Below are positions 40,796 through 50,432 of a stretch of 64,000 nucleotides of DNA, piece by piece. A program made the position numbers and the translations under genes. This DNA is from Micromonospora sp. NBRC 110009. Its GTDB lineage: Bacteria > Actinomycetota > Actinomycetes > Mycobacteriales > Micromonosporaceae. Below the pieces are notes generated by a model that did no database searches, was not told the origin of the DNA, and saw only the letters and a list, made by a program, of their open reading frames with translations. Position 1 is the stretch's first letter. Each line of letters opens with the position of its first letter. The DNA is taken from the NCBI RefSeq assembly GCF_030518795.1, contig NZ_CP130427.1, positions 2,852,001 through 2,916,000 on the forward strand. The letters are read 5' to 3'.

Positions 40796-41470
40796 TCAGG
40801 CCACCCAGGCGTAGCGGCGCTCCGGGCGGCCCGCCGCGCCGTACTTCAGGCTCACCTCGGCCCGGCCGGTGCCGGCGTAGTGCTCCAGGTAGCGGCGGGC
40901 GCTGACCCGGGAGATGCCGACCCGGTCGGCGCACTCGCTGGCCGACAGCGTCCCCTCGTGCTCGCGCAGGGCGCGTTCCACCAGCTCGGCGGTCTCCGGG
41001 CTGAGGCCCCGGGGCAGCGCCGGGGCGGTGGCCACCGAGCCGCTGCGGGAGAGCACCCGGTCCACGTCCGCCTGGTCGGCGACGACCGCCGCGCGCAGTG
41101 CGGCCCGGCGGGCGGCGTACTGCTCCAGCCGGGTGCGCAGCTCGTCGAAGCCGAACGGCTTGAGCAGGTAGTTGACCGCGCCGTAGCGGACCGCCCGGCG
41201 GACCGCCTCGGCCTCCCGGGCGGCGCTGATCACCAGCACGTCGCAGTCGTGCCGAGCGGCGCGGATCCGGGTCACCACGTCCAGGCCGAACATGTCCGGC
41301 AGGTAGAGGTCGAGCAGGACCAGGTCGGGGCGGAGCTGGTCCACCGCGGCCACGGCCTGTTCGCCGGTGCTGGCGGTGCCGACCACGCGGAAGCCGTCGA
41401 TCCGCTCGACGAAACCGCGGTGGATCCGCGCCACCATGAAGTCGTCGTCGACGACCAGTACGTCGATCAT
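40796..41470 (-). CDS. CitB/DcuR-type response regulator
   Basis: A 224-residue regulator. The receiver has VLVVDDDFMVARIHRGFVER, phosphoacceptor Asp54 in LVLLDLYLPDMFGLD, VISAAREAEAV and Lys in NYLLKPFGFDEL. The C-terminal helix-turn-helix reads LSASECADRVGISRVSARRYLEHY, as in CitB/DcuR regulators of carboxylate uptake. Its ATG overlaps the kinase stop as ATGA. It is placed to control the tctCBA operon transcribed the other way from 43207. Confidence 0.9.
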   Translation of the reverse strand: MIDVLVVDDDFMVARIHRGFVERIDGFRVVGTASTGEQAVAAVDQLRPDLVLLDLYLPDMFGLDVVTRIRAARHDCDVLVISAAREAEAVRRAVRYGAVNYLLKPFGFDELRTRLEQYAARRAALRAAVVADQADVDRVLSRSGSVATAPALPRGLSPETAELVERALREHEGTLSASECADRVGISRVSARRYLEHYAGTGRAEVSLKYGAAGRPERRYAWVA

Positions 41471-43107
41471 CGCGCCTCCTCCATCATGCTGGCCAGCACG
41501 GACATCCGCGCGGTGAACATGGCGCCCTCGTCGGTGTTGGTCACCGCCACCTCACCGCCGCGACGGTGACACACCAGCCGGGTGAGCGCCAGGCCGATGC
41601 CGCGCTCGCCGCTGTGGGCCGCCTTGGTGGTGAAGCCGTGGGTGAAGACCTCCTGCGCCAGTTCCGGCGCGACGCCGGGGCCGGAGTCGCGGACCACGAT
41701 CTCCACCGAGGAGGCGTCCTGGCGCAGCTCGACCTCCACCCAGGCGGGGCGGTCGGACGAGTCCCCGGCCACCGCCTCGACCGCGTTGTCGACCAGGTTG
41801 CCCAGCACGGTGGCGACGTCCGCCGCCAGCTCGGGCGGCAGCCGGTCCAGCCCGGTCCGCTCGGAGATCCGCAGTTGCACCCGGCGCTCCGCGGCGACCG
41901 CCGACTTGGCCATCACCAGCGCCGCCACCGCGGTGTCGTGGATCCGGCTGGTGACCGTGAGGTCCAGCGACGCCCGGTGCCGGCTCAGCGCGTCGACGTA
42001 GCGGACCACCTCGTCGTGCTCGCCGATCTGGATCAGCCCGGAGATGGTGTGCAGCTGGTTGGCGAACTCGTGGGTCTGCGCCCGGAGCAGCTCCGTGGTG
42101 CTGCGGAACCCGCCGATCTCCTGCTCCAGCCGGGCCAGCTCGGTCCGGTCCCGCAGCGTGGTGACCGAGCCGAGCCGGCGGCCGTCCTTGCGGACCGTCA
42201 TCCGGTTCATCACCAGCACCCGGCCGCCCCGGACCACCACCTGGTCCCGGGCCTCCGGGCCGCCGCCCGCGCCGGCCAGGACGTCCCGCAGTCGGCCGTT
42301 GATCCGCAGCTCGGCGAGGCTGCGGCCGAGGCAGTGCTCGGGCAGGTCGAGCAGCCGCCGGCCGACCGCGTTGACCAGGGTGACCCGGTGCTGCGGGTCG
42401 AGCGCGATCACCCCCTCGGCGATGCCGTGCAGCAGTGCCTCCCGGTGCTCGGCCAGCCCGGCGATCTCGCGTGGCTCCAGGCCGAGGGTCTGCCGCTTGA
42501 TCCGCCGGGCCAGCAGCCACGACCCGACCACCCCGAGGCCGCAGGCGATGCCCAGGTAGGTGAGCAGGTATGACGACGCCCCGACCAGCCGCTGCGACCA
42601 GGTACGGGACGCCTCGCCGACCACCACCACGCCGAGGTTCCGGCCCAGGGTGGTGCCGGGGTCGTCGCCGAGCACCGGCACCTGCGCCACCAGCTCCCGT
42701 GACCCGTCCACCTCCAGCTCGCCGGACCAGCTCCGGCCCCGCGCCACGGCCGGGTCGCCGAGCCTCACCGGGCTGCCCACCAGCGTCGGGTTGGTGGAGG
42801 CCACCACCCGGCCCCGGGCGTCCGCCACGGTCACCGAGGTCACCCCGGACTGGTTGAAGATGTTCTGCACCAGCGGGGCGATCGCCTCGGCGGGCGCCGG
42901 CTGGTCGAGCTGGTCGCGGAGCAGCGGGCTGCCGGCGAGCTGTTCGCCCAGGGCGGCGACCCGACGCCCCTCGACCCGGTTGAAGGTCGCCGCCGACTGG
43001 GCCAGCGACACGGCGGCCACCGCCACCAGCACCACGACGATGATCGCGAGCTGGAGAACGAGCAGCTGCCCGGCGAGGGTACGACGCCGGGACGTGACCG
43101 CGACCAC
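41467..43107 (-). CDS. CitA/DcuS-type sensor histidine kinase
   Basis: A 546-residue sensor. TM1 is near residues 12-36 (LLVLQLAIIVVVLVAVAAVS); the extracytoplasmic PAS-type sensor follows, with VTSVTVADARGRVVASTNPT and GRSWSGELEVDGSRELVAQV; TM2 is YLLTYLGIACGLGVVGSWLL. A cytosolic PAS (IAEGVIALDPQHRVTLVNAV) leads to TELLRAQTHEFANQLHTISG with the phosphorylated His, and the ATPase boxes NLVDNAVEAV and RGIGLALTRLV. This architecture senses external di- or tricarboxylates. GTG at 43107 has GAGG five bases upstream; the much longer frame runs antisense to tctC and is rejected. Confidence 0.9.
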   Translation of the reverse strand: MVAVTSRRRTLAGQLLVLQLAIIVVVLVAVAAVSLAQSAATFNRVEGRRVAALGEQLAGSPLLRDQLDQPAPAEAIAPLVQNIFNQSGVTSVTVADARGRVVASTNPTLVGSPVRLGDPAVARGRSWSGELEVDGSRELVAQVPVLGDDPGTTLGRNLGVVVVGEASRTWSQRLVGASSYLLTYLGIACGLGVVGSWLLARRIKRQTLGLEPREIAGLAEHREALLHGIAEGVIALDPQHRVTLVNAVGRRLLDLPEHCLGRSLAELRINGRLRDVLAGAGGGPEARDQVVVRGGRVLVMNRMTVRKDGRRLGSVTTLRDRTELARLEQEIGGFRSTTELLRAQTHEFANQLHTISGLIQIGEHDEVVRYVDALSRHRASLDLTVTSRIHDTAVAALVMAKSAVAAERRVQLRISERTGLDRLPPELAADVATVLGNLVDNAVEAVAGDSSDRPAWVEVELRQDASSVEIVVRDSGPGVAPELAQEVFTHGFTTKAAHSGERGIGLALTRLVCHRRGGEVAVTNTDEGAMFTARMSVLASMMEEAR

Positions 43108-43206
43108 AAAGACCTCAACTTCCGCTGGTGACACAACGCAGACAAGCTGCCCACGTGGAGGCCACCATCTTGCCGCTGGACTCATTCGAAACGGAAGAGA
43201 AACAAG

Positions 43207-44214
43207 ATGGCAACTAGGAGAAACGTGCTGGTCATGGGGGTCGCCGCCGCCACGGCGCTGGCCCTGGCTGCCTGTGGCGCCACCGCCGACAAGAACGAGG
43301 GCGGCTCCAGCAACGACGGCAAGCCGGTGACCGGTCTGCGGATCATGGTCCCGAACACCCCGGGTGGCGGATACGACACCACGGCCCGGACCGCCGCGAA
43401 GGTGATGGAGGACGCCAAGATCGCCACCGGCGTGCAGGTGTTCAACCTGCCCGGCGCGGGCGGCACGGTCGGCCTCCAGCGGACCGTGAACGAGAAGGGC
43501 AACGGCAAGCTCGCCATGCAGATGGGCCTGGGCGTGGTCGGTGCCTCGTACACCTCCAAGTCCGCGGCGACGCTGACCCAGACCACCCCGCTCGCGAAGA
43601 TGATCGAGGAGGCCGGCGCCATCGTGGTGCCGAAGGACTCCCCGTACAAGACCATCAATGACCTGGTCGCGGCCTGGAAGGCCAACCCCAAGGGCATCGC
43701 GGTCGGCGGCGGCTCGTCGCCGGGCGGCCCGGACCACCTGCTGCCGATGCAGCTCGCGAAGACCGTCGGGATCGACCCCCGCCAGGTCAACTTCGTCTCG
43801 TACGACGGCGGCGGCGAGCTGCTGCCGGCCGTGCTCGGCGGCAAGGTGGCCTTCGGCGCCAGCGGCTTCGGCGAGTTCCTCGACCAGGTCGAGGCCGGCC
43901 AGATCCGCGTCCTCGCGGTGACCAGCGAGGCGCCGATCGAGGCCCTCAAGGACGTGCCGACCCTGAAGTCGTCCGGCATCGACCTGGTCTTCACCAACTG
44001 GCGGGGCATCGTCGCGCCCCCCGGCATCAGCGACGCCGACAAGAAGGTCTGGATCGACGTGCTGACCAAGATGCACGAGTCGGAGGAGTGGAAGGCCGAG
44101 CTGAAGAAGCGCGGCTGGACCGACGCGTTCGTCACCGGCGACGAGTTCGGCACCTTCCTGACCGAGCAGGACAAGGCAGTCGCCGACGTGCTCAAGCAGC
44201 TCGGGTTGGCATGA
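43207..44214 (+). CDS. tctC: Tripartite tricarboxylate transporter substrate-binding lipoprotein
   Basis: A 335-residue lipoprotein. Signal peptide with lipobox LALAAC, Cys at residue 22, then a Ser/Asn linker and the TctC/Bug fold: LRIMVPNTPGGGYDTTARTA, GAGGTVGLQRTV, GGGSSPGGPDHLLPMQLAK, VSYDGGGELLPAVLGGKVAF and IVAPPGISDADKKVWIDVL. It captures a carboxylate outside the membrane for TctAB. It is divergent from the sensor kinase with 99 bases between starts and overlaps tctB as ATGA. Confidence 0.92.
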   Translation: MATRRNVLVMGVAAATALALAACGATADKNEGGSSNDGKPVTGLRIMVPNTPGGGYDTTARTAAKVMEDAKIATGVQVFNLPGAGGTVGLQRTVNEKGNGKLAMQMGLGVVGASYTSKSAATLTQTTPLAKMIEEAGAIVVPKDSPYKTINDLVAAWKANPKGIAVGGGSSPGGPDHLLPMQLAKTVGIDPRQVNFVSYDGGGELLPAVLGGKVAFGASGFGEFLDQVEAGQIRVLAVTSEAPIEALKDVPTLKSSGIDLVFTNWRGIVAPPGISDADKKVWIDVLTKMHESEEWKAELKKRGWTDAFVTGDEFGTFLTEQDKAVADVLKQLGLA

Positions 44215-44936
44215 CCGGGATGACGACCCGGCCGGACCGGGGCGGCGACCCGCCGTCCCGGCCCCCGGCCGTACCGAACGTGCCGGAACAGGCGGCGCCG
44301 CCGGACCGGGAGACGGGCGGCCTGCCCCCCGCGCCCGCCCCGGTCGCGGACCCGCCGGCCGTCGACCCGGCGGGGCAACCCGCCGGGTCGGCGGCACCAC
44401 CGGCGGACACCGGGCCGGACGGTGAAGGGGCGGCGGAGAGCCCAGCGCCCAAGCGGGACCGGGCGCAGTACGGCGTGTGCGCCTTCCTGGCCCTGGTCGG
44501 CGGGCTGGTCATCTTCGACGCGACGACCCGGATCGGGAGCGCGATCAACACCGCCGACCCGATCGGCCCGAAGCCGGTGCCGATCCTGCTCGGCGTGCTG
44601 CTGCTGATCATCGCGGCGATCTACGCGGTGGACGTGGCCCGCGGCGGCGCCGGCGAGCCGGAGGCCGGCGAGGACGTCGACCTGACCATGCCCATCGACT
44701 GGCGGACCGTGCTGCTGCTGATCGGCGCGTTCCTGGTCAACGCCGTGCTGATCGAACCGCTCGGCTGGGTGATCAGCGGGACGATCCTCTTCTGGGGCTC
44801 GGCCTACGCGCTCGGCAACCGCCACTACGTCCGGAATCTGCTGATCGCCGTCGCGCTGTCGCTGATCACGTTCTACACCTTCGCCATCGGGCTCGGCGTC
44901 GACCTGCCCGCCGGCGTACTGCAAGGGATCCTGTAG
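44211..44936 (+). CDS. tctB: Tripartite tricarboxylate transporter small membrane subunit
   Basis: A 241-residue protein. Residues 1-85 are a Pro/Asp-rich cytosolic extension, longer than in typical TctB. The TctB domain follows with four hydrophobic helices: YGVCAFLALVGGLVIFDATT, PVPILLGVLLLIIAAIYAV, TVLLLIGAFLVNAVLIEPLG and LLIAVALSLITFYTFAIGLG. It pairs with TctA to form the permease. ATG at 44211 overlaps the tctC stop, and tctA begins immediately after its stop. Confidence 0.88.
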   Translation: MTGMTTRPDRGGDPPSRPPAVPNVPEQAAPPDRETGGLPPAPAPVADPPAVDPAGQPAGSAAPPADTGPDGEGAAESPAPKRDRAQYGVCAFLALVGGLVIFDATTRIGSAINTADPIGPKPVPILLGVLLLIIAAIYAVDVARGGAGEPEAGEDVDLTMPIDWRTVLLLIGAFLVNAVLIEPLGWVISGTILFWGSAYALGNRHYVRNLLIAVALSLITFYTFAIGLGVDLPAGVLQGIL

Positions 44937-46439
44937 ATGGACAACCTCGCCAACCTGCTCGACGGGTTCGGCCATGTGCTGACCCCGATGAACCTGCTGT
45001 TCGCGCTGCTCGGCGTGACCATCGGCACCGCCGTCGGGGTGCTCCCCGGTATCGGGCCGGCGATGACCGTGGCGCTGCTGCTGCCGGTCACCTACGGGAT
45101 GGAGCCGGCCCAGGCGTTCATCATGTTCGCCGGCATCTTCTACGGCGGCATGTACGGCGGCTCGACCACCTCGATCCTGCTGAACACCCCGGGCGAGTCG
45201 TCGTCGGTGGTGACCGCGATCGAGGGCAACAAGATGGCGAAGGCCGGCCGGGCCGCGCAGGCCCTGGCCACGGCGGCGATCGGCTCGTTCGTCGCCGGCA
45301 CCATCGCCACCCTGCTGCTCGTGGTGGTCACGCCGCCGGTGGTGTCGTTCGCGATCAGCCTCGGCTCGCCCGACTACTTCGCGCTGATGCTGCTGTCGTT
45401 CGTGTCGGTCACCGCGGTGCTCGGCGCGTCCCGGGTACGCGGGTTCGCCTCGCTGCTGCTCGGCCTGGTGATCGGCGTGATCGGCATCGACCAGTCCGGT
45501 CAGCAGCGGCTCACCTTCGGGTTGCCGCAGCTCGCCGACGGCATCGACATCGTCGTGGTCGCGGTCGGCATCTTCGCCGTCGGCGAGGCGCTCTGGATCG
45601 CCGCGCACCTGCGCCGCAAGGCCGGCGAGGTGATCCCGGTGGGCCAGCCGTGGATTGGGCGGCAGGACTGGAAGCGGTCCTGGAAGCCGTGGCTGCGCGG
45701 CACCGCGTACGGCTTCCCGTTCGGTGCGGTGCCCGCCGGTGGGGCGGAGATCCCGACCTTCCTGTCGTACGTCACCGAGAAGAAGCTGTCGAAGCACCCG
45801 GAGGAGTTCGGTCGGGGTGCGATCGAGGGAGTCGCCGGCCCGGAGGCGGCCAACAACGCCTCGGCCGCCGGCACGCTGGTGCCGATGCTGGCGCTCGGCC
45901 TGCCCACCAACGCCACCGCCGCGGTGATGCTCGCCGCCTTCGAGGGGTACGGCATCCAGCCGGGGCCGCTGCTCTTCTCGAAGGAGTCCACCCTGGTGTG
46001 GACGCTGATCGCCAGCCTTTTCATCGGCAACCTGCTGCTGCTGGTGCTCAACCTGCCGCTCGCCCCGGCCTGGGCGCGCCTGCTGCGGATCCCGCGCCCG
46101 TACCTCTACGCCGGGATCCTCTTCTTCGCGTCGATGGGCGCGTACGCGGTCAACGCCCAACCGTTCGACCTGTTCCTGCTGCTCGCCCTAGGTCTGCTCG
46201 GCTTCGGCATGCGACGCTTCGGGCTGCCGATCCTGCCGCTGATCGTCGGCATCATCCTCGGCCCGCGCGCCGAGCTGCACGGCCGGCGGGCGCTGCAGCT
46301 CTCCGGCGGTGAGCTGCACGGGCTGATCGGCGGCTGGGTGTCCTGGGTCATCTACGCCACGATCGCGGTGGTGCTCCTCTGGCCGCTGATCGGTCGGTTC
46401 GTGGTCCGTCCGCTGCGCGGAAAGGTGGTGACCGCATGA
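44937..46439 (+). CDS. tctA: Tripartite tricarboxylate transporter large membrane subunit
   Basis: A 500-residue TctA with about 12 transmembrane helices. Conserved segments are [80 protein letters not shown] and [20 protein letters not shown]. It is the secondary-active channel subunit, driven by proton or sodium gradients. The gene directly abuts tctB and overlaps the universal stress gene by four bases. Confidence 0.95.
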   Translation: MDNLANLLDGFGHVLTPMNLLFALLGVTIGTAVGVLPGIGPAMTVALLLPVTYGMEPAQAFIMFAGIFYGGMYGGSTTSILLNTPGESSSVVTAIEGNKMAKAGRAAQALATAAIGSFVAGTIATLLLVVVTPPVVSFAISLGSPDYFALMLLSFVSVTAVLGASRVRGFASLLLGLVIGVIGIDQSGQQRLTFGLPQLADGIDIVVVAVGIFAVGEALWIAAHLRRKAGEVIPVGQPWIGRQDWKRSWKPWLRGTAYGFPFGAVPAGGAEIPTFLSYVTEKKLSKHPEEFGRGAIEGVAGPEAANNASAAGTLVPMLALGLPTNATAAVMLAAFEGYGIQPGPLLFSKESTLVWTLIASLFIGNLLLLVLNLPLAPAWARLLRIPRPYLYAGILFFASMGAYAVNAQPFDLFLLLALGLLGFGMRRFGLPILPLIVGIILGPRAELHGRRALQLSGGELHGLIGGWVSWVIYATIAVVLLWPLIGRFVVRPLRGKVVTA

Positions 46440-46828
46440 CGGTGCTGGTGGGATACGTGCCCTCCCCGCTCGGTGAGGCGGCCCTGCAGGCCGCCATCGA
46501 GCAGGCCCGGTTCCGCGACGAGCCGTTGCTGGTGGTGAACACCTCGCGCGGCGACGCGTACGTCGATCCGCGCTTCGCCCAGGAGCCCGACCTGGAGCGG
46601 CTGACCCGCGAGCTGGTCGCCGCCGGGGTGCCGCACAACGTCCGGCAGCTCATGCGCGGGCGGGACGCGGCCGAGGAGATCGCCGAGATCGTCGAGGCGG
46701 AGGAGATCTCGCTGGTCGTCATCGGGATCCGGCACCGCACCCCGGTCGGCAAGCTGATCATGGGGTCGACCGCGCAGGAGATCCTGCTCCGGGTGCCCTG
46801 CCCGGTCCTCGCGGTGAAGGCCGACTGA
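46436..46828 (+). CDS. Universal stress protein in the tct operon
   Basis: A 130-residue single USP domain: [40 protein letters not shown] and the ATP-binding signature [20 protein letters not shown], then [11 protein letters not shown]. It should bind ATP. It is translationally coupled to tctA by ATGA, and the MFS gene starts on the base after its stop, so it belongs to the transporter operon. A regulatory role in transport is a guess. Confidence 0.88.
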   Translation: MTVLVGYVPSPLGEAALQAAIEQARFRDEPLLVVNTSRGDAYVDPRFAQEPDLERLTRELVAAGVPHNVRQLMRGRDAAEEIAEIVEAEEISLVVIGIRHRTPVGKLIMGSTAQEILLRVPCPVLAVKAD

Positions 46829-48028
46829 GTGGCGCCCGGGGACCTCGCCGGCCCCGGGCGCGCCCAGACCGTGCTGCTGCTCGTACACACCGTCGTGGTG
46901 CAGGCGGTCACTTTCATGCTCCGGCCGGCGTCCGCCTACCGGGCGTTGGAGCTGGACGTTCCGGGGGCCTGGCTGGGCGTGCTCGGCGCCAGCTTCGCGG
47001 TCGTACCGCTGCTGCTGGCCGTCCCGTCCGGACACGCGGTCGACCGGTTCGGCGAGCGCCGGATCGCGCTCGCCGGGTCGACCCTGCTCGCCGCCGCCGG
47101 CCTCGGCTTCGTGCTGCTGGCCGGCTCGGTGATCGGGCTGGTGGTGGCCAGCATGCTGCTCGGCACCGCGCACCTGTGTGCGGTGGTGGCCCAGCAGGCG
47201 CTGGTCGCCAACCGCACCCCGGCCGACCGGTACGACGCCGCCTTCGGCTACTACACCTTCGCCGCGTCGCTGGGTCAGGCGCTTGGCCCCGGCCTGATCG
47301 TGCTCTTCGGCGGGGACCGCTCGATCCCGGACACCCGGGCCATCTTCCTCGGCGCCACCGCGGTGGCGGTGCCGCTGCTCGTCGTCGCCCTGTTCCTGCG
47401 CCCCTCCGGACACCACCGGGAGGCCGCCGCCGGGCCCGGCGCGGGCGGGCTGCGCGACCTGCTGCGCCAGCCCGGCCTGGTCCGCGCCCTCACGGTCAGC
47501 TGCGTGGCCCTGGCGGCGGTCGACATCAGCCTGGTCTACCTGCCCGCCCTCGGCACGGAACGCGGTATCGCCGCCGGTTCGATCGGCGTGCTGCTCGGCG
47601 TCCGGGCGGTCGCCTCGATGGCGTCCCGGCTGCTGCTCGGCCGGCTGGTCGCGGCCCTCGGGCGGCGGGTCGTGCTGGTCGGCACCGTGGCGCTCTCCGC
47701 CGTCGGAATCGGCCTGCTGCTGCCGCCGCTGCCGTTCCCGGTGCTCGTCCTCGTGGTGACCGTCGCCGGGCTGGGACTCGGTGCGGGCCAGCCGCTGACC
47801 ATGTCGTTCCTGGCCGAGGTGGCCCCGCCCGGGCTGCGGGGCCGGGCCATGTCGCTGCGGCTCACCGGCAACCGGCTCGGCCAGGTCCTCATCCCCAGCG
47901 CCGCCGGGGTGCTCGCTGCGGGAGCCGGCGCGGCCGGCGTCCTCGGCTGCACCGCCGCCGGCCTCGGCGCGGCGGCCGTGGCCGCCACCCGCCTGCACCG
48001 CCCACCGCCCGCGAGTCCCAGCCCCTGA
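46829..48028 (+). CDS. MFS transporter in the tct operon
   Basis: A 399-residue major facilitator protein with about 12 helices ([40 protein letters not shown], the loop [13 protein letters not shown], and [20 protein letters not shown]). Substrate unknown; it may provide a second route for the same carboxylate or export a product. GTG at 46829 directly follows the USP stop. rraA follows 17 bases after its stop. Confidence 0.87.
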   Translation: MAPGDLAGPGRAQTVLLLVHTVVVQAVTFMLRPASAYRALELDVPGAWLGVLGASFAVVPLLLAVPSGHAVDRFGERRIALAGSTLLAAAGLGFVLLAGSVIGLVVASMLLGTAHLCAVVAQQALVANRTPADRYDAAFGYYTFAASLGQALGPGLIVLFGGDRSIPDTRAIFLGATAVAVPLLVVALFLRPSGHHREAAAGPGAGGLRDLLRQPGLVRALTVSCVALAAVDISLVYLPALGTERGIAAGSIGVLLGVRAVASMASRLLLGRLVAALGRRVVLVGTVALSAVGIGLLLPPLPFPVLVLVVTVAGLGLGAGQPLTMSFLAEVAPPGLRGRAMSLRLTGNRLGQVLIPSAAGVLAAGAGAAGVLGCTAAGLGAAAVAATRLHRPPPASPSP

Positions 48029-48045
48029 CGGAGAGAAGGACGCCC

Positions 48046-48531
48046 ATGGAGACACCGACGACCGCCGACCTCTACGACCGGTACGGCGAGGCCCTCGGCT
48101 CGTGCGACACGCAACTGCGCCAGTTCGGTGCGGTGCGCGCCTTCGGCGGACCGGCCGTCACGGTGCGCTGCTTCGAGGACAACGCCCTGGTCAAGTCGAT
48201 CGTCTCGGAGCCCGGGGAGGGCCGGGTCCTGGTGGTGGACGGCGGCGGCTCCCGGCACACCGCCCTGATGGGCGACCTCATCGCCGGCACGGCGGCGGAG
48301 AACGGCTGGGCGGGCGTGGTGATCAACGGCGCGGTGCGCGACGTCGCCGCCCTGCGCACCCTTTCGATCGGCATCAAGGCGCTCGGCACGAACCCGCGCA
48401 AGAGCGCCAAGACCGGTGCCGGTGAGCGGGACGTGCCGGTGTTCTTCGGCAACTGCGTCTTCACGCCCGGCGCCGAGGTCTACAGCGACGACGATGGCGT
48501 GGTGGTCCTGCCGGTGGTCGGGCGGGACTAG
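48046..48531 (+). CDS. rraA: RraA-like / HMG-CHA aldolase-type protein
   Basis: A 161-residue RraA-fold protein: [58 protein letters not shown] and [20 protein letters not shown], which holds the Arg-Asp pair used by the related 4-hydroxy-4-methyl-2-oxoglutarate / 4-carboxy-4-hydroxy-2-oxoadipate aldolases. RraA itself inhibits RNase E. In this carboxylate-transport operon an aldolase-like role on a tricarboxylic acid is at least as likely. ATG at 48046 follows GAGAAGGA. Its TAG is shared with the convergent gene's stop in CTAG. Confidence 0.82.
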   Translation: METPTTADLYDRYGEALGSCDTQLRQFGAVRAFGGPAVTVRCFEDNALVKSIVSEPGEGRVLVVDGGGSRHTALMGDLIAGTAAENGWAGVVINGAVRDVAALRTLSIGIKALGTNPRKSAKTGAGERDVPVFFGNCVFTPGAEVYSDDDGVVVLPVVGRD

Positions 48532-49337
48532 CCCTCGCTGGCCGGGTGCGGGGCGACCTGGCCCTGGCGGAGGCGGGCGGCGCAGAGTTCGGCCAGCTTC
48601 GCGTACGCGGGGGCGCCGATCAGCGCGGTCAGCTCCGGGCCGTACGAGACGTACATCGGCTCGGCGCCGACGTGCGCGTCCGTGGAGGAGGTGCACCACC
48701 AGTCCAGGTCGTGCCCGCCCGCACCCCAGCCCCGCCGGTCGAACTCGCTCAGGGTGGAGATCAGCACCTTGGTGTTGTCCGGCCGCTTGTGCCACTCCTG
48801 GTCCCGGCGGATCGGGAGCTGCCAGCAGACGTCCGGCTTGTACTCCAGCGGGTGCACCCCGTCCCGCAGCGCCTGGGCGTGCAGCGCGCAGCCGCCCCCG
48901 CCGGGGAAGTCGGCGTCGTTGAGGAAGACGCACGGCGCGTCGACGTCCCGGGTGGCCGTACGCCGGGCCGGGTTCTTCCCGTCGATCGTGTCGTTTTCGG
49001 TCCAGTTCTTGAAGCCCCGGCGGAAGTGCTGCCAGGTCTGCGGGGTGAGCCGCTTGACCGCCGCCCGGACCCGCTTCTCGTCGTCGGCGTCGGTGAAGAA
49101 CGCCCCGTGCGAGCAGCAGCCGTCGGCGGCCCGGCCGGCGATGATGCCGTGGCAGCCCTTGCCGAAGATGCACGTCCACCGGGAGAGCAGCCAGGTCAGG
49201 TCGGCCCGGACCAGGTGCTTCTCGTCCGCCGGGTCGAGGAACTCGATCCACTCCCGGGGGAAGTCCAGCTCCACCTCCCGGCTCCGCGGGTCGTCCGGGT
49301 CGTCCACCAGCACCTGCAGCTCGATCTGCCCTGTCAC
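48528..49337 (-). CDS. Cysteine-rich protein of unknown function
   Basis: A 269-residue cytosolic protein with many Cys and His residues in clusters: [71 protein letters not shown] and WWCTSS. The pattern is like the DUF3109/YkgJ group thought to bind zinc or an iron-sulfur cluster, though I cannot name the family with certainty. GTG at 49337 is chosen (49343 is an alternative). It ends four bases inside rraA and is divergent from ppx. Confidence 0.78.
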   Translation of the reverse strand: MTGQIELQVLVDDPDDPRSREVELDFPREWIEFLDPADEKHLVRADLTWLLSRWTCIFGKGCHGIIAGRAADGCCSHGAFFTDADDEKRVRAAVKRLTPQTWQHFRRGFKNWTENDTIDGKNPARRTATRDVDAPCVFLNDADFPGGGGCALHAQALRDGVHPLEYKPDVCWQLPIRRDQEWHKRPDNTKVLISTLSEFDRRGWGAGGHDLDWWCTSSTDAHVGAEPMYVSYGPELTALIGAPAYAKLAELCAARLRQGQVAPHPASEG

Positions 49338-49410
49338 CCGGACCAGCGTACGCGGGGTGACCCGGGCCGGCCGGCGAGCCGGCAAAACGTGTTGGCCCTA
49401 GGGTCGACAC

Positions 49411-50355
49411 ATGCGACTGGGTGTCCTCGACGTCGGTTCCAACACGGTGCACCTGCTGGTGGTCGACGCCCACCACGGCGCCCACCCCTGGCCGGCGCAC
49501 TCGGAGAAGGTGGTGCTGCGGCTGGCCGAGCAGATCGGCCCGGACGGCGCGCTCACCGACGCGGGCGCCGACGGGCTGGTCAAGGCGGTCGGCATGGCCC
49601 GGGCGGCGGCGGACGGGCTGGCCGCCGACGATCTGCTGGCCTTCGCCACCAGCGCGGTCCGCGAGGCCACCAACGCCGGCGAGGTGCTGGCCCGGGTCCG
49701 CGACGAGACCGGCGTACGCCTGGAGGTGCTCTCCGGCGCGGACGAGGCGCGGATGACCTTCCTGGCGGTGCGGCGGTGGTTCGGCTGGTCCGCCGGCCGG
49801 CTGCTGGGGATGGACATCGGCGGCGGCTCGCTGGAGCTGGCCGCCGGCATCGACGAGGACCCGGGCGTGGCGATCTCGCTGCCGCTGGGCGCGGGGCGGT
49901 TGAGCCGGGAGTGGCTCAGGGTCGACCCGGCTGGCGCCGTGCCGCCGCCCGCCGAGGCGGTGGAGGAGCTCCGGGAGTACGTCGACGCCCAGCTCGAACC
50001 GGTGGTGAAGCAGCTCACCGAGGTCGGCTGGGAGCGCCCGGTGGCCACCTCGAAGACGTTCCGGATGTTGGCCCGGCTGGCCGGTGCGGCCCCCTCCGGC
50101 GCCGGGCTGTGGGCCCGGCGCAGCCTGACCCGGACGGGGCTGCGGCAGGTGCTCGGGTTCATCCGGCACATCCCGCCGGCCCAGCTGCCCGAGCTGGAGG
50201 GGGTCAGCGCGCAGCGGGCCCACCAGCTCCTCGCCGGGGCGGTGGTGGCCGAGGCGGTGATGCGCCGGCTCGACGTGGACTGCCTGGACATCTGCCCGTG
50301 GGCGCTGCGCGAGGGGGTCATCCTCCGCCGGCTTGATCAACTTGCCCCGATGTGA
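49411..50355 (+). CDS. ppx: Exopolyphosphatase (Ppx/GppA family)
   Basis: A 314-residue single-module Ppx/GppA protein: RLGVLDVGSNTVHLLVVDAH (phosphate 1 loop), FATSAVREATNAGEVLARV, LLGMDIGGGSLELAAGIDED (phosphate 2 loop) and SLPLGAGRLSREWL. It lacks the C-terminal HD domain of the E. coli enzyme, as does mycobacterial Ppx1 (Rv0496). It should release phosphate from polyphosphate or hydrolyse pppGpp. About 11 kb of DNA separates it from regX3, more than in mycobacteria. Confidence 0.92.
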   Translation: MRLGVLDVGSNTVHLLVVDAHHGAHPWPAHSEKVVLRLAEQIGPDGALTDAGADGLVKAVGMARAAADGLAADDLLAFATSAVREATNAGEVLARVRDETGVRLEVLSGADEARMTFLAVRRWFGWSAGRLLGMDIGGGSLELAAGIDEDPGVAISLPLGAGRLSREWLRVDPAGAVPPPAEAVEELREYVDAQLEPVVKQLTEVGWERPVATSKTFRMLARLAGAAPSGAGLWARRSLTRTGLRQVLGFIRHIPPAQLPELEGVSAQRAHQLLAGAVVAEAVMRRLDVDCLDICPWALREGVILRRLDQLAPM

Positions 50356-50432
50356 TCCCGGCGGGCCGATGTCGTCCGCTTTGCGGATGCTCGTCCCGAT
50401 GCTCGGTGGCGGGTGCGGTTACCCTGAGGGAC

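Noticed and set aside
40796..43107. Citrate-type kinase frame extended upstream to 977 residues
   Set aside because: The extension lies antisense to tctC; the family N-terminus with TM1 starts at the GTG at 43107.
43182..46160. Minus-strand open frame of nearly 1000 codons opposite tctC-tctB-tctA
   Set aside because: Antisense of three well-recognised genes; His/Gln/Arg-rich and without any domain.
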